40,607 nt of DNA, taken from positions 1-40,607 of the forward strand of contig JABGVH010000055.1 in assembly GCA_018646195.1 (NCBI GenBank). Reading direction: 5' to 3'. The stretch comes from Halobacteriovoraceae bacterium (GTDB lineage Bacteria > Bdellovibrionota > Bacteriovoracia > Bacteriovoracales > Bacteriovoracaceae). The translations under genes were made by a program, and so were the position numbers. Shown in pieces: positions 23,968 through 31,675 of this stretch (position 1 is the stretch's first letter; every line of letters starts with the position of its first letter). Below the pieces are notes generated by a model. It was not told the origin of the DNA. It searched no databases and saw only the letters and a program-made list of their open reading frames with translations.

Positions 23968-26325
23968 ATGAATTGGAAGAAAAGCTTGAAGTGGTTCGCG
24001 GTTGGCGCTATTTCAATTGTGGCCTTCGCTGTCACACTCTATTTTAGTTACACCTGGTATTGTGTACCGGCAATCTCCGGAAAAATAATCCTTCCAGGAT
24101 TATCTGCAAAAGTTGAAATTCAACGAGACCAGGCAGGAATCCCGCATATATTTGCTCAGAATGAAGAAGATGCTTATGGCGCCCTAGGCTTTGTCATGGC
24201 CAGTGAGCGGCTTTTTCAAATGGATATTTATAGGAGATTAGGAAGAGGCCAATTGAGCCAAGTAATTGGCAAAAAAACCCTCGAGGTGGATAAAATTTTT
24301 AGAAGTGTAGGTCTTTCCCATTATGCCAAGAAGAGATTAGAAGATGATCCTCCTTCGGTCAGAAATCCCAAAATGTGGAAAGGGCTTTTAGCCTACTTAA
24401 AAGGTGTCAATCATTTTATAAAAAGCGGGCCATTGCCTTTTGAATTTTACCTACTAGGATACCGGCCAAGGCCATTCGTTCCCCTCGATACCTATGCATT
24501 TTTGGGCTATATGTCTTATAGTTTTGGAATTGGACTCAAGCAAGACCTGCTTTTCTCGCAGCTGGGCAATAAGTTTTCTCCCGAAATGATGGAAAAGCTT
24601 AGAGTGGAGCCTGATGCCATAAAAAAGCGTATGTTTGCAAATGTTAACCCTCTTTGGAAAAAGTTGGATTCATTATTTTCACTAGCGGGAGGGGCACCAC
24701 TTCCTAGCTTTGAGGGGAGTAACGCTTGGGCAATAGCTCCAAAGAGAAGTAAAAGTGGTGCTGCAATCTTGGCAAGTGACCCCCATATCGGTTTTTCGCA
24801 ACCAAATATCTGGTTTGAGGCGAGCATTCATACTCCCAATTATCAAATTTACGGACATTTCCTACCTGGCGTTCCCTACCCGGTGCTGGGACATAATAAA
24901 GACCTGGGATGGGGACTGACCATTTCCTACGTAGACGATATGGATTTTTACCGTGAAAAGCGCCGAGGCCAGAAAACTTTTTATAAGGGAAGTTGGGTGG
25001 ACCTTAGAAAACGCCATGAGAAAATCGAAGTTAAGGGGCAGCAACCGGTATCGCTAACGGTGGAAACATCTCCCCATGGGCCACTGCTTGATTCTATAAG
25101 CGAACAAAAAGACTTGGCGATGAAGTGGACCTATCATTTGCCGCATAACAGGATGCTTGAAGCGATCTATAAAATGGGGCATGCCAAAGAAATTGAGCAA
25201 TTTAAAGAAGGTGTTACCTACGGAACGGCCCCTGGCCTAAATATTATTTACGCTGATAAGAAGGGAAATATTGCCAGCTGGATTCTTGGAGCCATTCCCA
25301 TTCGACCCTCCCATGTTAGGCCGGATTTTGTTCTTGAGGGAGCAACTGGCCAAGATGAATACCTTGGCTATATCGACTTTTCTTCAAAACCATCTCAATT
25401 GAACCCAGCAAATGGCTTGATCGTTTCGGCCAATGCTAGGCCTCCTGGTAGCGCAAAGGCCTTGAAGGGCGCCTGGAATGGCATAGATCGCTATAAAACT
25501 ATTCTCAATTTTCTAGAGGAACGAGAGGATTGGAACCTCGAGCAGTTAAAAGGCGTTCAAACTTCGAATTACAATATTGAGATTTCTTGGATAAGACCCA
25601 TTCTAATAAAAGCATTAGAGTCGAATAATTGGTCTGGTGGTCATAAATTGGCCTTTGATAGACTGAAAAATTGGGACCTGCAATCCAATACAGAGAGTGT
25701 TGGGGCCAGTATTTTTCACCTACTGAATCGAGAAGTTCAGAAACTTCTACTGGACGAATTTTCTCCAGCTGAATTTGATCGCTATTGTCGACTAACAGCA
25801 CTATGGATTTTTTATAAAAGGAGCCTAAAGCAACCTAACTCTAAGTGGTGGGACTTGAAGGAGACAAGAGGCCTAACTGAAAGAAGGAATGAGGTCGTTA
25901 TTTTGGCCTTTAAGAAATTACTTAAAAAATTGGAAAAAGAAGGGAATGATTGGAGTTGGGGAAAATTTCACCAGGTAACCTTCGTCCACCCTTTAGGGAG
26001 GTCGGAGCCTCTCGATCAATTCTTTAACCTGGGCCCTATGCCGGCGCCCGGTGGTTTTAATATAATAAATAATTTGCGCTGGGTAGGCTGCAAAGGTGGT
26101 CATAGCGCCCATGCAGGGCCCTCTACCCGTAGATTAATCGATTTTGCGAATCCCCAGCAAAGTTTTGGAATTTTACCGCTGGGAACTTCTGGTCACCCAA
26201 GAAGCCCATTTTATAAAAATCAACTTTCAAAATACCTCAAGGGCGACTATCGAAAGCAATATTTAAGTCGCGAATTGATCGAGAATAACTCTCTTGGGCG
26301 CCTTATTTTGACCCCAGAAAAATGA
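23968..26325 (+). CDS. Penicillin acylase-family N-terminal nucleophile hydrolase
   Basis: Family members hydrolyse amide bonds of penicillins, acyl-homoserine lactones or other N-acyl compounds, after self-cleavage into alpha and beta chains. From the inner ATG (23968) the 785-residue precursor has an N-terminal TM or signal segment (about 9-30). The alpha part carries GIPHIFAQNEEDAY, and GSNAW places Ser251 as the N-terminal nucleophile of the beta chain. Beta-chain motifs include DPHIGFSQPNIW, VPYPVLGHN, the YGTAPGLNIIYADKKGNI strand and a C-terminal HPRSPFYKNQ. The longer frame adds 15 residues. AHL degradation or quorum interference is possible but not shown. It ends overlapping the convergent ThiN-like gene by 23 bases. 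Confidence 0.9.
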   Translation: MNWKKSLKWFAVGAISIVAFAVTLYFSYTWYCVPAISGKIILPGLSAKVEIQRDQAGIPHIFAQNEEDAYGALGFVMASERLFQMDIYRRLGRGQLSQVIGKKTLEVDKIFRSVGLSHYAKKRLEDDPPSVRNPKMWKGLLAYLKGVNHFIKSGPLPFEFYLLGYRPRPFVPLDTYAFLGYMSYSFGIGLKQDLLFSQLGNKFSPEMMEKLRVEPDAIKKRMFANVNPLWKKLDSLFSLAGGAPLPSFEGSNAWAIAPKRSKSGAAILASDPHIGFSQPNIWFEASIHTPNYQIYGHFLPGVPYPVLGHNKDLGWGLTISYVDDMDFYREKRRGQKTFYKGSWVDLRKRHEKIEVKGQQPVSLTVETSPHGPLLDSISEQKDLAMKWTYHLPHNRMLEAIYKMGHAKEIEQFKEGVTYGTAPGLNIIYADKKGNIASWILGAIPIRPSHVRPDFVLEGATGQDEYLGYIDFSSKPSQLNPANGLIVSANARPPGSAKALKGAWNGIDRYKTILNFLEEREDWNLEQLKGVQTSNYNIEISWIRPILIKALESNNWSGGHKLAFDRLKNWDLQSNTESVGASIFHLLNREVQKLLLDEFSPAEFDRYCRLTALWIFYKRSLKQPNSKWWDLKETRGLTERRNEVVILAFKKLLKKLEKEGNDWSWGKFHQVTFVHPLGRSEPLDQFFNLGPMPAPGGFNIINNLRWVGCKGGHSAHAGPSTRRLIDFANPQQSFGILPLGTSGHPRSPFYKNQLSKYLKGDYRKQYLSRELIENNSLGRLILTPEK

Positions 26326-26923
26326 AGAATGGTCCGGTTGCGCTAATTTCTACAAGGCCATTAGCACTATTATGTAAACCCAAGCTCTCTAAGGGCCGGA
26401 GAAGTTGCGGCTGCTTTATTTGATAATGGCAATTTCCGCCTAATTTTATCTGACAGCTCTCTAGTACAAAGAGTGAAAATTCACGATCCTTTATGGGAAT
26501 GGAATGTGTTCCAGCTGGAAAAATGAGAACCCTGTCTTCGAAGTTGAGTAAAGTGTTCTCGCGGTCTGCTACAAACCTATGGCCCTCCCCAAAATTGGCC
26601 ATCTCATGCTCCCGCTGGCCTCCTAAAAAGCCCCAGCAGAAAACCTTATCAACGGTAGGCAATAATTCCAGTGCCCCTTTAAAGTCAGAGAAATCCTTCT
26701 GGGGTTCCCATTTGAGATCGATAAGCTGTGCTTCTTTCGATGAATCCCCATCGCCAACCCAAAATACCGGTCCTTTAATTTGAGTCTCGTTTAGGCAGTC
26801 CCGGCCGCCGTCGACAATCAGCCATGGTATTTGGTTACTAGGGGGCCTTCCTTGACCGAGAGGGCCAATTAAGGCAACCTCACCTGCATCGCTAACTTTT
26901 TGGATAAAATCGTTTTGGTTCAT
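26303..26923 (-). CDS. Thiamine pyrophosphokinase-like protein
   Basis: TPK transfers pyrophosphate from ATP to thiamine. The 206-residue protein matches the family in order: WLIVDGGRD (33-42), VGDGDSS (56-62, usual GDxDS), KDFSDF (76-81, usual KDxTD), and GFLGGQREHE (98-107, usual GGRxDH). The C-terminal region is strand-rich, as in the thiamine-binding domain. Some positions differ from consensus (Ser for Thr in KDFSD, Glu for Asp in REHE), so the substrate could have shifted. No other thiamine genes lie nearby. Confidence 0.75.
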   Translation of the reverse strand: MNQNDFIQKVSDAGEVALIGPLGQGRPPSNQIPWLIVDGGRDCLNETQIKGPVFWVGDGDSSKEAQLIDLKWEPQKDFSDFKGALELLPTVDKVFCWGFLGGQREHEMANFGEGHRFVADRENTLLNFEDRVLIFPAGTHSIPIKDREFSLFVLESCQIKLGGNCHYQIKQPQLLRPLESLGLHNSANGLVEISATGPFFIFLGSK

Positions 26924-26952
26924 GTCCTATAGCTTAAGAAAGGGTAATTGTT

Positions 26953-27624
26953 TTGGAAAGGCTTTCTCTGCGAATTCAAGAAATACAGGACCAGCTGAAT
27001 AAGAACTGGCAGAAGTATAAGAAGCAAAAGGCGCTGGCCTGTAATCAATTTAGGATTGGCGATCAACAGCATTACGCTTTTAGTTGCAATATTGACCCTG
27101 AAGGCAGGCTAAAAGACGCTGAATTTTATCCGATGGCAGATAGCGACAAAGCAACATTAATCGATGTTATTTTTGTGACTTGGCTAAATATGTCTATCGG
27201 AAAGGAATTAGGGCAGCTCGAAAAAGTAAGTTTTCGAGAAATTGAAAGCTACCTTAGAGATCAGAATAATCAAAGGGCCTTTCCGACAGAAGAACTCTCA
27301 GATCAGGAAGGGCAGCTTTTATTGGGGGTAATAATGCAAAAAGTTATGACTTCTATTCTACTCTCACGTCCTTTGAAGAAGCCACTACCACAGGCGCTCG
27401 AAGATTTTAGTAGTAGTGCATTGGTTCCCCAGCTGGCCTTCTTCCAAGAAATATTTCATGCATCTGTCTCCCCAGAAGAGGCGAGATTGGTCCATTTTCA
27501 GGGGAATCAACTGGTTATTTTTCAGAAAATTATGGGTACATATGCCATTGCTGTTCAACATTTTTTACAAAAACTACTAGAAAAAGAATTCCGATTAAAA
27601 CACTTTAAAATTGTTGCGGAGTAG
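26953..27624 (+). CDS. Hypothetical protein, possibly NifU/IscU-fold without the usual cysteines
   Basis: This 223-residue protein starts at TTG and shows no signal peptide. The segment AFSCNIDPEGRLKDAEFYPM, followed by a helical TLIDVIFVTWLNMSIGK, resembles the strand-turn 'vddxGrIxDa.F' plus helix of NifU/IscU scaffolds. The C-terminal stretch (GNQLVIFQKIMGTYAIAVQHF, then LLEKEFRLKHFKIV) has the strand-helix-strand rhythm of the Nfu domain. However, the Fe-S ligand cysteines are absent at the expected places (only two Cys, near residues 29 and 44). It may therefore be a degenerate relative, or the similarity may be chance. It is divergent from the TPK-like gene. Confidence 0.55.
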   Translation: MERLSLRIQEIQDQLNKNWQKYKKQKALACNQFRIGDQQHYAFSCNIDPEGRLKDAEFYPMADSDKATLIDVIFVTWLNMSIGKELGQLEKVSFREIESYLRDQNNQRAFPTEELSDQEGQLLLGVIMQKVMTSILLSRPLKKPLPQALEDFSSSALVPQLAFFQEIFHASVSPEEARLVHFQGNQLVIFQKIMGTYAIAVQHFLQKLLEKEFRLKHFKIVAE

Positions 27625-27670
27625 GGGCAGTAGGGCTACAATTTCTTGAATTTGATTATTAGTGAGGAAT

Positions 27671-27973
27671 ATGAAAACTCTTTTAGCTTGCCTTTCATTG
27701 TTAACATTAACTTATGGAAACGGCCTTTGGGCGCAAGATTCCAGTCGCGGCAAGACCCTTTTTAAGACCTGTGTTCAATGCCACGGAAATTCAGGTGAAG
27801 GGAAAATAGAGAAATCAGCTCCGCGAATTGGTGGTCAACACGACTGGTATATCTACTCAACTCTCAATTTATTTAAGTCTGGTACTCGAAAAAATCCTGA
27901 TATGAATCCTTATATTGCGAATCTTACTGATCAGGACTTCAAAGACCTAGCAGCGTACGTTAGTAAGCTATGA
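27671..27973 (+). CDS. Class I cytochrome c (c553/c5-like)
   Basis: The 100-residue periplasmic electron carrier begins at ATG 27671, which has GAGG upstream and gives a clean signal peptide (about 1-21, MKTLLACLSLLTLTYGNGLWA). A GTG 9 bases earlier is not needed. One haem site is present, CVQCH (Cys34, Cys37, His38), with Met78 in DMNPY as the sixth ligand. The LTDQDFKDLAAYVSKL helix ends the fold as in c553. ResB/CcsA encoded about 4 kb away would install the haem. Confidence 0.93.
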   Translation: MKTLLACLSLLTLTYGNGLWAQDSSRGKTLFKTCVQCHGNSGEGKIEKSAPRIGGQHDWYIYSTLNLFKSGTRKNPDMNPYIANLTDQDFKDLAAYVSKL

Positions 27974-27992
27974 GCTTAGCCAAAGAGATTTA

Positions 27993-28433
27993 ATGGAACT
28001 GAATTTCAAAAAAGCCGAAAAATCCCAAGAAATCTTAGATGTTTTCGAACATAATGTTGGAGCATTTTCTGATTCTCCAGATTTCAACTGGACTCTGAAA
28101 GAAATTAAGCATGAAGTCTCAGAAGGATGGGAACTTTTTTCCGTCAGTTCTGATGACGATATTGTAGCGGCTCTATTTTACCGTGTTGATGGAGATTCTC
28201 TGCTGACTAAAAATACCGCCCTCAAAATGCATTTCCAAGGCTCAGGATACTCTCATCAAATTAAAGAATTCTATGAAAAAGTCGCCAGGGAATTGAAATT
28301 AAAGAAGATTAAGCACTATTGTCGGATAGATAATTTTAGAATGTACTCCCTCAACGAAAGCCATGGCTACGTTAAATCGAAGGAGAAAATGGAAGATGAG
28401 AAAGTCGTTGAATGGGAAAAGCTGCTGAAGTAG
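27993..28433 (+). CDS. GNAT-like N-acetyltransferase-fold protein
   Basis: This cytoplasmic protein has 146 residues. The core reads as a GNAT fold: DDDIVAALFYRV (beta4-like), ALKMHFQGSGYSHQIKEFYEKV (the Q/RxxGxG/A acetyl-CoA loop plus helix, with QGSGYS fitting), and KHYCRIDNFRMYSLNESHGY (beta5 and the N..mY....GY element). The substrate is unknown. It follows the cytochrome c by 19 bases and is probably co-transcribed. Confidence 0.7.
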   Translation: MELNFKKAEKSQEILDVFEHNVGAFSDSPDFNWTLKEIKHEVSEGWELFSVSSDDDIVAALFYRVDGDSLLTKNTALKMHFQGSGYSHQIKEFYEKVARELKLKKIKHYCRIDNFRMYSLNESHGYVKSKEKMEDEKVVEWEKLLK

Positions 28434-28651
28434 CAGTTTCCCTAGCATAGTCGCTAGGGGGCAATTTGCTTTGATACGGTTTTTCGTGTAGAAATTAAGA
28501 ACTGTAAAAAATTAAGAAAATGGTTTTGAATTTCACAGACGAAAATCGAAGCAAAAGATAAAAAAGATAAGGAAATTTTTAAAGTTATTCTGGTTTTTAA
28601 CGAAAAGATAAAAAAATTAGAAATTATTATTAACAAGATTCGGAGGTAATC
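28434..28651. other. A/T-rich leader region upstream of the histone-like gene
   Basis: This 218-base gap holds a 7-base inverted repeat (CCCTAGC at 28440-28446 and GCTAGGG at 28453-28459) with no T-run. Next comes a possible promoter (TTGCTT at 28466-28471, 17 bases, TAGAAA at 28489-28494), then about 150 bases of A-rich leader with repeated AAAAGATAAAAAA. GGAGGT at 28642 is the ribosome site of the next gene. No gene is visible in it. Confidence 0.4.
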
Positions 28652-28995
28652 ATGGCAAAGAAGAAAGCCACAAAGAAGAAGGCAACTAAGAAGAAAGCAA
28701 CTAAGAAGGCAACAAAGAAAGTAGCTAAGAAAGCAACTAAGAAAAAAGCCACTAAGAAAAAAGCTAAGGCAACAAAGAAAAAAGCAACTAAGAAAAAAGC
28801 CAAAGCAACTAAGAAAAAAGCCACTAAGAAAAAAGCTAAGGCAACAAAGAAAAAAGCAACAAAGAAAAAAGCAACTAAGAAAAAAGCCACTAAGAAAGTA
28901 GCTAAAAAAGCTAAAGCAACTAAGAAAAAAGCCACTAAGAAAGTAGCTAAAAAAGCTAAAGCAACTAAGAAAAAAGCTAAAAAGAAAACGAAAAG
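28652..28995 (+). repeat. Tandem A-rich coding repeats (KKAT/KKAK units)
   Basis: The N-terminal coding half consists of 12-15 base units such as AAGAAAAAAGCAACT. Two copies of a 45-base block (GCCACTAAGAAAGTAGC onward) follow each other directly, and another block recurs near 28749 and 28820. This is a region prone to slippage and length change. Confidence 0.85.
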
Positions 28996-29242
28996 AAAGC
29001 CAAATGCAGCTTTCATGAGAGCTCTTAAGCCTTCTTCTGAACTTGCAGCTATCGTTGGATCAGCTCCAATCCCTAGAACTCAAGTTGTTAAGAAAATTTG
29101 GATTTACATCAAGAAGCATGACCTTCAAAATCCAAAAAATAGAAGAAACATCATTGCTGATGCTAAACTTCGCCCACTATTTGGTAAGAAAGAAATTACA
29201 ATGTTTGAACTTACCAAAATTGTTAATCAGCACCTTTCATAA
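28652..29242 (+). CDS. Histone H1-like Lys/Ala/Thr repeat protein fused to a SWIB/MDM2 domain
   Basis: Residues 1-115 are almost only Lys, Ala and Thr with a few Val, built from tandem KKKAT/KKAK units. This is the composition of Hc1/H1-type bacterial nucleoid proteins, expected to coat DNA through charge. From about residue 116 (KPNAAFMRALKPSSELAAIVG) begins a SWIB/MDM2 domain with PIPRTQVVKKIWIYIKKHDLQ, then NRRNIIADAKLRPLFG and a final helix. SWIB domains are known in chlamydial proteins and eukaryotic chromatin remodellers and bind other proteins. GGAGGT gives strong translation and the terminator is strong, so it is probably abundant. Confidence 0.92.
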   Translation: MAKKKATKKKATKKKATKKATKKVAKKATKKKATKKKAKATKKKATKKKAKATKKKATKKKAKATKKKATKKKATKKKATKKVAKKAKATKKKATKKVAKKAKATKKKAKKKTKRKPNAAFMRALKPSSELAAIVGSAPIPRTQVVKKIWIYIKKHDLQNPKNRRNIIADAKLRPLFGKKEITMFELTKIVNQHLS

Positions 29243-29284
29243 GTCCTGATTTAAATTAGTTTTAAGTAAAGAATTATAAAGAAG

Positions 29285-29313
29285 GCCTGATCATTTGATC
29301 AGGCTTTTTTTTT
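29285..29313 (+). terminator. Strong Rho-independent terminator, probably bidirectional
   Basis: Nine-base perfect stem GCCTGATCA / TGATCAGGC with a TT loop, followed by nine T residues. It lies 42 bases past the SWIB gene stop and just before the convergent gene's stop. The minus-strand side continues CTTCTTTAT, so it may serve both genes. Confidence 0.92.
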
Positions 29314-29322
29314 GCCTAATGA

Positions 29323-30459
29323 TTAGAGTTTTCTAAGACCTGAGTAACGAATCTGAATACCTGGATCTACCCAAGGTTTGCCGACAGTGTGCTTTAATAA
29401 GTCCCGACATTCGATTGTAGGGTTTCCGTTAGGGAAGTCTCCCTTGCCAGCATAGAAGTTAATGCAGGTTCGGGCATAATGATCAACATATTCGGGGATA
29501 TTGTTATGTAGAAAGCTTATGACTACTTTTACTTTTTCGATATTTGGATGACCAAAGACTTTCCCAGGGAGGGGGTCTAGTTGGATGAGTTTTCCGAAGA
29601 GTCGGTCCCTTCTCTTATAATCCTGGCCGATAATTTTTAAAGTACCCCATGCTAAGTTAAAAACCTTGCCTACAACTGGGCCTTCCAAAATATAAAGAGC
29701 TAGGAAGAGGTCCTTTTCACCTTGGGTTAGCTTGCTTCTCAACCCCAATAGCCTATAAGAAAAATTGCGGGCCTTAGGATTTCCAGAGGAAAGTGAATGG
29801 CGCAGGGGTTTCTCTAGTTGCTGCCAACAATCCTTATGAATCCACTTATCCATTTCTTGCTTTAAATCATTTAATTTTTCTTGAAACTGGCCTAGGTGAG
29901 CGACAATAATTTTTTGGACAAATGGTCGCTGGCAATAAAATTCTCCGTACTCTGTCGAAGTAGTGGCCTTAGCATATTCCCAAAGGTCCTTATCTAAGAC
30001 ATGGTGCTGTAATAATTTAGCAAGGTCCAAACCTAGTTCAGGATTCTTATCAGAGGAATTCCAAAATTTACGTATTCCCTTAGTGCATTTAGGCCATTTA
30101 TTCTCAAGACACTGCTTAAAGTACTTGGAGGCGTATTGATTACGTTTTAATTGAAAGTATTCATCAGCTCTAAATATGGACCAATTAGCGAGTTCATCAA
30201 TTCGTAAATAGGACTTCTCAGAAAAATGGCCCTTTTTAATCATTTCCTGAATAAGACCAGAACCCATATGCCTGGTCATCTTCTGCCAATGTATTCCTCT
30301 TTTTGATGGCCTTATATCTAGAGCGTGGCTGAGGTACTCCTTATAAGACTTCTGGGACTCTAGAACCTCTAAATCCTTAAGGGTATAGCTTTGATTGGCC
30401 AAGAGTAGTTGGGGGCAAAGAAGGGGCAATATGGCCTTGAGAATCCACGATTTTTTCAT
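29323..30459 (-). CDS. Secreted hypothetical protein
   Basis: I do not recognise this family. The 378-residue product has a Sec signal peptide (MKKSWILKAILPLLCPQLLLA, cleavage after Ala21). The mature protein is Lys/Trp-rich, with several Cys (CLENKWPKC, FYCQRPF, CINFYAG, IECRDLL) that could pair as disulfides in the periplasm. Helical repeat-like segments (ADEYFQLKRNQYASKYFKQC) hint at a TPR/Sel1-like solenoid, but no clear repeat register emerges. It shares a divergent promoter region (30460-30547) with the lipoprotein gene. Confidence 0.65.
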   Translation of the reverse strand: MKKSWILKAILPLLCPQLLLANQSYTLKDLEVLESQKSYKEYLSHALDIRPSKRGIHWQKMTRHMGSGLIQEMIKKGHFSEKSYLRIDELANWSIFRADEYFQLKRNQYASKYFKQCLENKWPKCTKGIRKFWNSSDKNPELGLDLAKLLQHHVLDKDLWEYAKATTSTEYGEFYCQRPFVQKIIVAHLGQFQEKLNDLKQEMDKWIHKDCWQQLEKPLRHSLSSGNPKARNFSYRLLGLRSKLTQGEKDLFLALYILEGPVVGKVFNLAWGTLKIIGQDYKRRDRLFGKLIQLDPLPGKVFGHPNIEKVKVVISFLHNNIPEYVDHYARTCINFYAGKGDFPNGNPTIECRDLLKHTVGKPWVDPGIQIRYSGLRKL

Positions 30460-30547
30460 TACCTTAAGTGTAATTTTTTCTGACTGTATCCGTCAATTTT
30501 TCCTTTTTGATCCTAATATAAGCCTCAGAATAACCGATAAGAAGGTC

Positions 30548-31669
30548 GTGAGAGTCGGAATTTATCAGTTATTTCTAATTTTAGTAGTCGTATTATTCAG
30601 TTCGGGCTCATGTAATAAAAAGCAACCCGCACCTATCGGCTTTGAAAAAGGTTCCGTACCGAGCGCCGATCAAGTTGATAAATATTTTTTACAACCAGAG
30701 CGGCCATTGATCCCCGAAAATTGTAGAACTACGGACCTCGGAGAGTTGGTGGCAAATGGTGCTCCAAAAGTTGTGCCACAAGTAGATTCTAAGACAGGGC
30801 GCGTTCTGGAATGGAAATCTGAGTACAACGGTTTTGCTCTAGGAAGTCTCGAGAACAAGCATCCAAAATTATTCGACTCTTTCGAGTTTAAGCGTTTGCA
30901 CCAACCGGACCTCGATATGCTAGGTTGTCCGGGCCTGAATGACACCCGTGTAATGCCACAAGAGCGCCGTTACTTTTGGGGTATGTTCATGGCCAGTCTT
31001 GCTTTTTCTGAGTCTAGCTTTGACCGCCGCATGAGCAAGCCAAAAAAGGACCAACACGGTCTTTTCGGTCTCAAGTTCAATGGAATAGCCCAGCATGGCC
31101 CCGATTGTGTCTTTGATACTGACACCGATTTGCAAACTCCTCCGGACAACATCAAATGTGCTGCCACCATTATGGCCAATCAATTAGAGGGTGGCGGAAA
31201 TAAAAACTTAGCTGGACGACTATTCCCAGCGCCTGATTGTTGCGGAAATGGGGGACAGGGAAATTACTGGAAAGGTCTCTCGCCTCCCACTAAAGTTGTT
31301 AGCTTTTTCAAGTCTCACCTAAAAAAACTTCCTTTCTGTTCGATGGAAAACCTAATCAAACGTGAAGAACTCCAAAACTCTTCAGGATGTGACATCTCTA
31401 ACCTGTCCCGAACTTCAGGGAAAGACCTAAAACTCGACGAAGCGGATGGCGCTATTGCTCCTAAGGCCAAGCGAGACAATGTGGACAAAAAGAAAGCACC
31501 AAAAACCAAGTGTGTCGACGGAGAATGCGGTATACCAGATGTCTCTGACTCTGCCGAGGAATGTGTCGGTGGCGAATGTGGAATTCCTCCATCTTTCGAT
31601 CAAGGTGAATGCGTTGGTGGAGAGTGCGGAATTCCGCCTAGCTTTGAGGGTGGAGGTCTTTCAAAGTAA
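30548..31669 (+). CDS. Probable lipoprotein with transglycosylase-like core and Cys-rich C-terminal repeats
   Basis: I start this at GTG 30548, which gives MRVGIYQLFLILVVVLFSSGSC with Cys22 as likely lipid site. The earlier in-frame ATG would overlap the divergent gene and precede a non-signal sequence. In the 373-residue product, YFWGMFMASLAFSESSFDRR (candidate catalytic Glu155) followed by HGLFGLKFNG resembles the ExS and GLxQ motifs of lysozyme-like lytic transglycosylases. Later CCGNGGQGNYW resembles the substrate-groove end. The tail has three near-identical C-V-x-G-E-C-G-I-P units at 16-17 residue spacing, joined to the core by a Lys-rich linker. Enzyme activity is inferred only. Confidence 0.6.
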   Translation: MRVGIYQLFLILVVVLFSSGSCNKKQPAPIGFEKGSVPSADQVDKYFLQPERPLIPENCRTTDLGELVANGAPKVVPQVDSKTGRVLEWKSEYNGFALGSLENKHPKLFDSFEFKRLHQPDLDMLGCPGLNDTRVMPQERRYFWGMFMASLAFSESSFDRRMSKPKKDQHGLFGLKFNGIAQHGPDCVFDTDTDLQTPPDNIKCAATIMANQLEGGGNKNLAGRLFPAPDCCGNGGQGNYWKGLSPPTKVVSFFKSHLKKLPFCSMENLIKREELQNSSGCDISNLSRTSGKDLKLDEADGAIAPKAKRDNVDKKKAPKTKCVDGECGIPDVSDSAEECVGGECGIPPSFDQGECVGGECGIPPSFEGGGLSK

Positions 31670-31675
31670 AGATTT

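Noticed and set aside
28440-28459. Terminator after the GNAT-like gene
   Set aside because: The 7-bp stem is good but no T-run follows (GGCAATTTGC), so I list it only as part of the leader region.
28652-28995. Repetitive DNA that could be taken for a CRISPR or satellite array
   Set aside because: Units are 12-45 bases without unique spacers, stay in one reading frame and encode Lys/Ala/Thr.
28630-29016. Long minus-strand frame rich in FLVAFF repeats opposite the histone-like gene
   Set aside because: It is the antisense of the Lys-codon repeats. Its product would be pure hydrophobic low complexity with no start signal, and the plus strand has a strong ribosome site and a SWIB domain.
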